This document shows, one piece after another, positions 56,522-64,000 of a DNA stretch of 64,000 nt; position 1 is the stretch's first letter, and every line of letters begins with the position of its first letter. The notes beneath the pieces are model-generated. The model saw only the letters and a list, made by a program, of their open reading frames with translations. It searched no databases and had not been told where the DNA came from. The DNA is from Prostheceraeus crozeri (Eukaryota > Platyhelminthes > Polycladida > Euryleptidae), in the NCBI GenBank assembly GCA_907163375.1, contig CAJQUW010011639.1, forward strand, positions 62,001-126,000. The letters run 5' to 3'. The position numbers were made by a program, and so were the translations under genes.

Positions 56522-57900
56522 TAAACTCTGGTAGAAAATTTAAGTCTTTCATCTTGGTTTCATCTTCAAACGCGCCCTTCGGGGGGGGGTGGGCTCAGCA
56601 ACACTGCTTATTTTCGAAACTAAAGGTTCAAATTCATAACAAAATGCACCAAATGAAAGCTCTCATCATGTGGAGGTCAAATGTAAGGTCAAAGGTCAAA
56701 AAGATAATTTGTTTATTATGGTTATTATCAATTGTCTCATCTCAGGAACTAATTTAAATTTTGTATTCAAAACGTCAAAAAAACGTCTAAATAGAATTTA
56801 CAAAGAAATTATAATTTTCTGTTCAAATTGACACGAGAAAACATCATCTTATTAGAATAGTTTTAATATTGATAAGGAACCTGAAAACATTCAAAAATTA
56901 GGAAAATAGTGCAACATCCGACAACTGTGTCGTACATTCAAATTTTTGAATTCTCACTGTGACGGATGTATAAAGCCGATGTTATTCAAAATTGATGGAA
57001 AGCCGTGGAATACGTAGAAAAAATATGTCTTAAGTTTGGAGCTCGGATTGCCCTTCGTTCAAGAGCTAGATCATGACCATCATTGTCTAATGATTCAAGT
57101 ATTCGACATGATAGAGATAATTTCAAGCCGAATACATTAAGCTCGATTCCACATCAACGCAGTAGTCCTCTGCAAGAAAAATAAAGTTTAAGTGGATGTC
57201 AAGGAAAGTTACCTTGAAAAACGGCGCCCCGGAGCGTGCGTAGCCTGTTCGCATTCCAAAATTTCCAGTCCAGGACAAAGTTGATCATTGATCATAATGT
57301 GGCTTTCTATCTATAGACCCGTTATAAGTTTTTGCGCCTGTCTATGAAGAAGTAGAAGCTGTCGACTTTTCGAACTCTTTTGCTTGTTGCTCAACAAAAC
57401 TTAGGTTGACTTCTTATGCTGCATAGAAAGTTTGCCAATTATGTTGTCAGACAACACTGATAATTCCACAGATAGCTGTTTCAAAAACGAAGGTCGCTCA
57501 CTGTAACCCAGCACCTCCTAAAATCGAAGAAGCCTGCATGCATCCTAGGTCGCGTGAAATAGAATGTTGACATACTAAAGAGAACAACTACCCTAGTGCG
57601 CTAGTCTCCTAAAACCCTTTGCTTTAGGATTTTTTAATTAGTTACGATTAATGTCTTAATTTAGTGTTTCTTAGTGTTGCTTTAGGGCGATTACAATACA
57701 GAAGCATTATATGCGAGTATGATTCATGGAATCATGTGAAAGATGATAGAAGAGCAACACGGAAGATTAATGATGGACATTGCTTGTATATTCAAGAGCA
57801 CAGACGAAATTTTACTTCTCTAAACACGTCATATTTTATCAAAGGCACATAGATTGGTGGTGTAGAGAAGATGGCCACTGGGGCAGGCCCCGGCCGTCTG
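56522..57900. other. Host intergenic DNA with possible reversed 0.8-kb repeat relative
   Basis: From about 56570 to 57100 the minus strand carries TTTTTCTACGTATTCCACGG and TTTGACCTCCAC in the same order as the 0.8-kb repeat, suggesting an old copy. The rest holds no supportable feature. Confidence 0.35.
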
Positions 57901-58018
57901 GTATTACCACAGAATTAGATTGTTTAAGCGTTTCACTTTGCTAGAGGTGTAAACTGATTCAAAACGATGCCACATGCAGGAACTGGGCATGTGAAAAAGA
58001 AAAAGAACCCCCATGGGC

Positions 58019-58224
58019 AAAAAGAAATTTTCAATGCCCTACAGAGATAGGAAAATTAATCGTGCAGCGCATGCGGATTGTTGTGAATTCATTCAAAATG
58101 CTCGGATCCCCACAATTCGAAGCATAATTCACACCTTCAGATTCGAAGCAATTAGATCATTGCGCAAAAGGTTTCTCGATATTGTTGGTCATTCCATTCA
58201 TCATTAAAGAAATATAGCAGGCGC
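58019..58224 (+). repeat. Dispersed repeat pair, copy 2
   Basis: Diverged match to 53283-53470, same strand. In this copy a 64-codon frame is open (YRDRKINRAAHADCC), but the other copy does not preserve it, so coding is not supported. Confidence 0.6.
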
Positions 58225-58868
58225 ACAAAAAAACGTTCACAAGCTTCTCTGTAGAACTTGAAATCGACTGTGAATCTTTGCTGTGTGATCCAGTTGATAA
58301 CAGTCACTGAAACTTCGCACAATTTGGCGTGTTTAATGTTGAACTGGTTGCTCATTGTTCGATTGCTATGGTATTATGTCAGCTGATTGTGCCATTGCAT
58401 CGGCGCTACATGTTCCAATGTTTCCTTTCTAATCAAACAAAAGAAGAGACAACTAATTTGTGGTAATCTTTCTGATTCTGTGGGTATTACATGGCTTTTA
58501 TGAACTTGACAATTCTCTTTTGCGTCGACATAAATAAAACCTTGCTAATTCGATCATGACTTCGTGAACCGTGACAAGCTGGCAATTGCATCGTCAACCG
58601 CATCGGTCACCTCGTCTGAGGAAAGAGAACAGGAAGCTAGTGCCACCTTGAGGCTAAAATAATGCCATCATTACTCATAGTCTTGGACACGATGAGCATC
58701 AATAATTCAGAACTTATTCATTTAATTTTGTTCTTGAAGCATTGATGGAGATTGCCATGCTCTCGCTTAGGGTGGTGTCGCTCACGGACAAGCAACAGCC
58801 AAAAATATCTGCTATAATGATTTGAAAATTGCAACTGACAACATGAGACACACATGCTTAATGAATTA
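58225..58868. other. Host intergenic DNA, nothing recognised
   Basis: No supportable feature; TTA at 58866-58868 is the target copy of the adjoining MITE. Confidence 0.45.
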
Positions 58869-59068
58869 GGCCTCAGCCACACTGAAAGCAAAGCAAACAC
58901 GAGCGTCTCGAGCGTCTCGAGTGTATCGTATGTCCGTCAGGTACTAATCGCTCTTGTTTGCTTTGCTCGCAGTGTGGCAGTCTACAATTGCGGTAATGAT
59001 AACTTTATATTTGCTGCAAAACTCTTTGCTCGGAAACGCTTGGAAAAGCTCGCAGTGTGGCTGAGGCC
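58869..59068. mobile_element. 200-bp Harbinger-type MITE
   Basis: Ends GGCCTCAGCCACACTG and its complement CAGTGTGGCTGAGGCC, flanked by TTA on both sides (58866-58868, 59069-59071), the TWA target duplication typical of PIF/Harbinger. A second internal pair, GCAAAGCAAAC and GTTTGCTTTGC, lies further in. Non-coding. Confidence 0.85.
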
Positions 59069-59191
59069 TTACTCAGATATCTTGTTAGTCATCTTTCGCA
59101 AGGTAATTAGTAAGTTTTAGGTAAGCACTACATATTCTCTTAAAAATTGCAAAGAACCTTTTAAAAAACTGAATTAACACTCGCATCACTG

Positions 59192-59530
59192 GAGGGGGCG
59201 CTTTCCCCGTGGCGAACTTTTGAATGTCATTTAAATCAAGTAAGCTATGACCCCCAGATTTCGGGTAGCTTACTCTCTACGTATTATGCAACTTTTCACG
59301 GAAGTATAATGAATTTGGCGAAACACTTTTGGCGTCAGAGCTATTTTGAAATTTGAATGTTTGGAAGGAATATTTTGGCTGACTTTGGTATATTTTCACT
59401 TCCAATGTATATCACGGCATCAATTCTTAAAGAAGAAATTTAAGACTACATAAACCATTCTTCCTATTATTATGGAGATATTCATAAATGCAAAATATTT
59501 GAATTTGAAATTATCTGCTTATTTTATATG
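59192..59530 (+). repeat. Dispersed 0.8-kb repeat, copy B left part
   Basis: Matches the first half of copy A (48069-48380), then is interrupted by the Penelope-like insertion; the match resumes at 61690. Confidence 0.8.
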
Positions 59531-59689
59531 CCTGCCAAAAAACAATTTTCTTCGTCTCCCCGGGCTTTTTATTGCAAGAAGTTAAGATAAAAACAAGTAG
59601 GCTATTTACAATAAAACCGACGTTTCGTCTCTCTAAGACATAGTCATGGTACTGGTGAACACAAGAAAAAGAAATTTCAGTCTTTATAT

Positions 59690-60758
59690 ACAACGATTGA
59701 TGTTCATCAGCTCGTGTTTCCTATTCAATTCGGGCTTTAAGAAATCAATACAGTTCGCTTCAGAAATTCTAGTGCGTACAGGATCGGTCTGACTGTCAAG
59801 AAAATCAATGTTAAAATCAGTAATGGTCATCAAAGAATTAGAATGGTAAAACAAGAACATGATTAGTAAGATCGCTCGAATCGTTGAGATTAGTAATAGC
59901 TCTGCGATGCCCATGATAGCGCGTAGAGAAGGGGCGGTTAGTCGAACCAATATATTCTTTACTACAAATGCTGCAAGAAAACCTATAAACAACATAGCGC
60001 ATCCTACAGTTCATATTATCGGGTAGGCTCTTACAAATAATGCAACTACAAGCCTTGGAATTATTGTAATTCGAAAAATATTTTCCTAATTGCTTTCCTG
60101 GTTTATTGACAATCTTGATAGGTAGACTAAACTTCTTGCTAAGGTGTTTCAGTTTACGAGAACAACGATCATTAACAAAATTCAATTTTAGGAAGACTGA
60201 ATTATCTTTAGTCTTGCGATCTGTGTTTTTGGTGATTTTTCTAGTAGGCCTATTAATGGATTTAAATCCATTACTAATCAAAATAGTATTGAGCTTGGTA
60301 TTACTTTCTTCAAGGTTAACATCATTCGAGCACCTATCGCTAACATACCTAAAGCTATTCTTAACAAAATTACTCTTAACAAAAGAAGGCACCCAACTGC
60401 TAGCCTTCAAACTAATGCCAGAATGGCAAGCTTTTTTGTACCAAGTATAATTTACAGCCTCCGAAACAGAGATACTGATATCCAAGAAGTTCAAAGTATT
60501 ATTTGCCGGAGCTTCTAAAGTAAAGACAAAATGCTCATTGACACCGTTAAAAATATTTAGGATGTTAGTAAAAGTCTCCGAATTTTTAGTAAACGGACCG
60601 ATAATAACATCGTCAATGTACCGGTAATAAATAGAAGGTTTAGTACCATACTCCAAGCCAAGACGATCAACCAAGCTCAATACTATTTTCCATTTTAAAT
60701 TTACTGACAACTTTTGGGTTGAAATTGATGTTTCATCAGCTCCTCCTAAATTATCCAA
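59690..60758 (-). pseudogene. Penelope-like RT C-terminus plus GIY-YIG endonuclease
   Basis: From 60758 the frame reads YYRYIDDVIIG (RT motif C, residues 44-54), FLDISIS (91-97), and a Cys-rich linker (CSCIICKSLP, 237-246). The GIY-YIG nuclease follows: YVVYRF at 254-259, then CSKEYIGSTNRPFSTRYHGH at 265-284 with the catalytic Arg and the Tyr/Gly pairs in place. The last part of the endonuclease (DPVRTRISEANCIDFLKPELN) continues to about 59690 in a shifted frame, so at least one frameshift is present. The RT lacks its upstream half. PLE proteins copy their RNA at a break made by the GIY-YIG nuclease. Confidence 0.85.
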
Positions 60759-61505
60759 TTATGGTCTTTCAAATGAAACTGATATCAGCATTCCTTCTGA
60801 TATTGCTCATTTTTTAGCAATGGGCCTAAGTATCGCTTGCCTAACCCTCCTAATCAACGCTTCCGTAATAATAACTTCCTTTCTGTAGATTGTTTGACTT
60901 ATTCTCTTAGGTGGCACCAGGTTTTTGCCGATTCTTATTTTGAGGACAACTCTAAATTGCACATTCCTTTTAAGGAAGATTCTGTTCGCTTTCCTAATCA
61001 TATGGATAGTACTACTGAATCGAATTTGAAATTATTTCAATACGAAGCTAAGAAAATCATTGAAACTGAAGTAAGGCATATGCGTAATAATCCTAGATAC
61101 AAGTGTACTTCCAACTTGATGCAAAAAACTCGCACTTTCTTGAGGAACAACAGTCTTACTGCCGGTCCTTCTGATAAAAGTAACCGTTTGGTTATCACGA
61201 AAGAGATTTGAAGCTAGAATTATTATTAGTTGAATTATAAGAAATTTGAAAGTAGAGTTGAAACCGTCCTGAATAACACTGACATTTATAAGCCTTTATT
61301 ATGCAAAAACATAGAAAAAGAAGCGAACTCACTGATAAGGAAAGTGTAATAGCAACCCCCATATCAAAGTTAATAAACTTTTGGCTTGTGGCAGTAGACC
61401 AGCTAAGTTTTATTGTACTGTCAAAGACCACAAGGATCAGGTGGATGATGGTTATCCTCTGCGGCCTATTGCCTCTGCTATTTCAACTCCTACTGAAAAA
61501 ATCGA
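60745..61505 (+). pseudogene. Penelope-like N-terminal and early RT segment
   Basis: Plus strand. LRWHQVFADSYFEDNSKL, RHMRNNPRYKCTSNLMQKT and AGPSDKSNRLVITKE are typical of the region before the PLE reverse transcriptase. Further on, in another frame, VKDHKDQVDDGYPLRPI and STPTEKIDWF fit RT fingers. The sequence then passes abruptly into the 133-bp tail, so the palm, linker and nuclease are missing. Several frame changes; dead copy. Confidence 0.75.
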
Positions 61506-61689
61506 TTGGTTCTTGTGTTCACCAGTACCATGACTATGTCTTAGAGAGACGAAACGTCGGTTTTATTGTAAATAGCCTATTTGTTTTTATCTTATCTTCT
61601 TGCAATAAAAAGCCCGGGGAGACGAAGAAAATTGTTTTTTGGCAATGACGTACAAAAACTACCTCCCGTCAACAGCAGTCAACATATAT

Positions 61690-62190
61690 GCTGAAATTTG
61701 AAATTCAAGTTTCAAATATGACGTTTTGTTATTTTTTGTACATCTGCATTTCATCAGCAATTATTGAACTGTTTTAGAATCGTATATTGCTTTTTTCCTT
61801 TTTCCTCAGTGTCTCGATAAAAGTCATCGAATTGGGTTATTGGGTTGCTTTCTTCACCTGCAGATACTAAATACTAAAATGTGCGATTTTAGTGATATTT
61901 GAGCTGAACTAAATGTTTGAATTATTTGACCATTGAGCTTATCTTCGAGTAATGCAATGTTGTAATCTCAGAGCAATTAATAGTCATCGTTTTATTAACC
62001 ACCTTAGCCAGATCTTTCGATGAGTGCATGGTTTATTAGTTTTTGTTGTCATTTTTCATTTCAAATAGTGACTTAATGGAAATTAGTTTAAAAGTGGCGG
62101 CTTTTGAATTTTGACCTTCACCACAGCCCAGGGATGACATTAGAAATAAAGCTGATGCTGTTTTTCTTAATCCTCTTTCAATGCCTATTC
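61690..62190 (+). repeat. Dispersed 0.8-kb repeat, copy B right part
   Basis: Resumes the match to copy A (about 48405-48870) right after the Penelope-like insertion: TTTCAAATATGACG, CTCGATAAAAGTCATCG, GTGCGATTTTAGTGATATTT and GTGGCGGCTTTT. Confidence 0.85.
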
Positions 62191-62316
62191 GATTGATGTG
62201 TGTTAATGAACCCTACTTGTTCTAGGCATTGCAATAATACCGTTTATACACCAGCAACAACGCTGCAAATTGAAATGGTCTAAATGTCGGTCTAAATCAA
62301 AAACTGACTTCATTAT

Positions 62317-62625
62317 TTTAGATATCCATGTATCAGAAATAGCGATAATAGTTACTTAAGATATATAGGTAAAACTGCTAGACCATTCTACATTAGATAC
62401 AACGAACACAGTCTCAGTATTCGTAATAAAAATGATCTAAGTGCTTTGTCTGAACACAGTAAGACCTGTCTTGTTAACGGTTCGATTGATGATTTTGATG
62501 TCGAATTTCTTCGCTGCTTAAATGATCCTGTTGAAACAAGCGTGGTGGAATCGCGATTAATCAATAAGTGCCATCCTAAAATGAACAGACGTCATGAGAC
62601 AACCGGAGCTATACTGCGTATCTAA
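62317..62625 (+). pseudogene. GIY-YIG endonuclease fragment of a second Penelope-like element
   Basis: An open stretch reads YLRYIGKTARPFYIRYNEHS, the second half of a GIY-YIG domain. LSEHSKTC, VESRLINKCHPKMNRRHET with the conserved Glu-x-x-x-Ile-Asn segment, and a stop at 62623-62625 complete the C-terminus. The first GIY strand is not readable upstream, so this is a 3' fragment, distinct in sequence from the nested PLE. It may belong to the same insertion as the RT fragment at the right edge, though that one is on the other strand. Confidence 0.75.
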
Positions 62626-63529
62626 CGATTGAAGCTGGGACATTCCCATAACGATGTCTACATGTTTCATAATTTTAATAAACTTATAGTTAATAAGACT
62701 TAAGGTTTGTCCTTAAGAGGACAGGTGGTGCGTTCCCACCGGCAGACATTAAACGTTCAAGGCGCGTCAAACTTTTGACTATCCTAGGACTACATTTTAG
62801 AGCCAAACTTGACGAGATCGGTGTGGAGGACCTTCCCACTAGTCCATTTTTCACTCAGCGCTTCTAAAGCGGGGCTGGACCTTACCCCTAATGGTCCTCT
62901 GACTTGTGATCCTCGACAAATGCATGAATGCATGAAGGTCTTTAAGCACAAAGACTTGACGGATCTGATTGCGTGCCGGGCGGACCTACCCGGGGGTCCA
63001 TAACATAGCGCTATACGGGCTGGACTTCACCCTTAAGTGTACGAGATCGTACAAGGCCGCTTAACAAGTGATCTCCTTGGTCAAAGTTTCAGGCTCGATT
63101 GATTAGGAACTTATATATAAATAGACACTTAGTAATCACCATGTCAACCCCATGGAGACCAGTAACCGACACAGTCCATTCATCACACTAGGGTAGTTAG
63201 CGATAAAAAAAAAGAACAAACGTTAAAACAAATAAAACAATAGCCAGTCGTCAGCAGGTACCCGCCTGGTTGCGTTTCGGCCCCTCTACCTGAACGCTCA
63301 AGCCCAGGCGGGCGGGGCCCCGCATAAACTTATATGCGGCTGGCATTCTAAAATCAATACAGTAATGATATGTGTAATAATAAGTAATACTGATAGTAAT
63401 AGTAAAAACAAAAACAAAACAACCGCAAAAGACGGATACATCCAAAACAAACTAAAATATATGTGTGAAATACTGAAATGGTATAACCAATAAAAAAAAA
63501 TGTTTAGAAAACAGTGTTAATTATATTGT
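62626..63529. other. Untranslated-type sequence between two retroelement fragments
   Basis: Base composition changes here to a GC-richer, locally repetitive sequence (GGTGGTGCGTTCCCACCGGC, GCCCGCATAAACTT), with a TATATAAATAG string at about 63113 and A-rich runs near 63205 and 63490. Short frames only. It is likely UTR or tail sequence of the flanking Penelope-like pieces; this is not proven. Confidence 0.35.
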
Positions 63530-64000
63530 TCAAAATGCGCACTGCGATGTCAGCTGCCTGGCTGAGAAATATCCAAACTTGACTAGAAAATTGTTATGAC
63601 CGGTTAGGATTTTCTCAGTACATGCCTTCATTTTAGACTTACAATATCCTCTGCTGCTCATCACAAAAAGTGTCATATTAATTCGTTTAATTAGATCTTC
63701 AAGATGTGAGCAGATGCGACAATAACGTAAAACCTGGCCGGCAAATACATTAATTCCCATGTTATAAGGTATTGCACTGTCTGGAAATGTCAACAGAACA
63801 ACAGGGAAATCAAAATCTTCCACTTTATGATATATTGAGGTTCGAAGACCGTCACTACTAGATTGGAGTCTCACATCGAGGTAAACAACTGCTTTGTCAT
63901 TGACTCCGTTTCTATCTGCAAGAAGCTCCATTGGGTAAATTTTCGGAATTAAGGTATTGAAATGCTTGTAATTTATTACGCATATATCGTCTATATATCT
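63530..64000 (-). pseudogene. Reverse transcriptase fragment running off the right edge
   Basis: On the minus strand the frame enters at the window edge with RYIDDICVI (RT motif C), then YLDVRLQSSSDGLRTSIYHK, FPVVLLTFPDS and VLRYCRICSHLEDLIKR, ending at 63530. The RYIDD box and following strand-plus-RYCRIC block occur in Penelope-related and similar unusual RTs of marine invertebrates. There is no nuclease downstream. Class is uncertain; the rest of the element is outside the window. Confidence 0.65.

Larger units (their letters stand above)
59533..61644. mobile_element. Penelope-like element pair nested in the 0.8-kb repeat
   Basis: Two Penelope-like (PLE) pieces point away from each other. 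The minus-strand piece has the RT C-terminal half and GIY-YIG endonuclease. The plus-strand piece has the protein's N-terminal part and early RT. Both finish in the same 133-bp tail, so the structure is bounded by inverted 133-bp arms (59533-59665 and 61512-61644). Such inverted arrangements are known for PLEs. The flanking sequence is one 0.8-kb repeat split by the insertion. Confidence 0.85.

Overview
The window is animal genomic DNA, AT-rich and dominated by transposable elements. It carries two large Polinton (Maverick) elements, four LINE or LINE-like pieces, Penelope-like retroelements with GIY-YIG endonucleases, Tc1-, Harbinger- and piggyBac-like debris, several MITEs and satellites, and almost no host coding sequence. 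The mix suggests a marine invertebrate (echinoderm, hemichordate, lancelet or lophotrochozoan). The sequence alone does not let me choose among these. All calls come from reading the sequence and translations by eye; no database search was possible.

Layout. Positions 1-15284 are the right-hand part of Polinton-1. In order it holds the tail of a capsid gene, an adenain-type protease, a minus-strand cassette (TBP-like and two PC4-like proteins), two paralogous plus-strand proteins of probable structural role, a protein-primed DNA polymerase B with two short 5' introns, a proline-directed-phosphosite-rich small protein, a 206-bp tandem repeat, a zinc/coiled-coil protein, and a long terminal region with a 306-bp satellite and poly-G tracts. 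Positions 15291-25128 hold host DNA with a nearly intact CR1-group LINE, a dead Tc1-like transposase, a 77-bp tandem repeat and one candidate secreted-protein exon. Positions 25135-41745 are Polinton-2, bounded by a perfect 6-bp target duplication (GGTGTA) and inverted repeats of about 3.4 kb. Its centre keeps a broken polymerase, PC4-like and TBP-like relics and two paralogous small genes, but no recognisable integrase, ATPase, protease or capsid. Positions 41752-64000 hold repeats: a piggyBac-like remnant, a TA-flanked MITE, a tRNA-like sequence, a dispersed 800-bp repeat, a minus-strand CR1 LINE, another LINE 3' end, a MITE with an internal 17-bp array grown from its own terminal repeat, a Harbinger-type MITE, a Penelope-like element nested in the 800-bp repeat, and an RT fragment running off the right edge.

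Most notable. Both Polintons carry a two-lobed TATA-binding-protein-like gene that overlaps, in another frame, the 3' part of a gene whose N-terminal domain looks like the transcription cofactor PC4. This suggests a self-encoded promoter-recognition module in a Polinton. Polinton genes here are also very tightly packed: several stop codons lie inside the AATAAA signal, capsid and protease genes share a TAATG junction, and one divergent promoter is only about 35 bp long.
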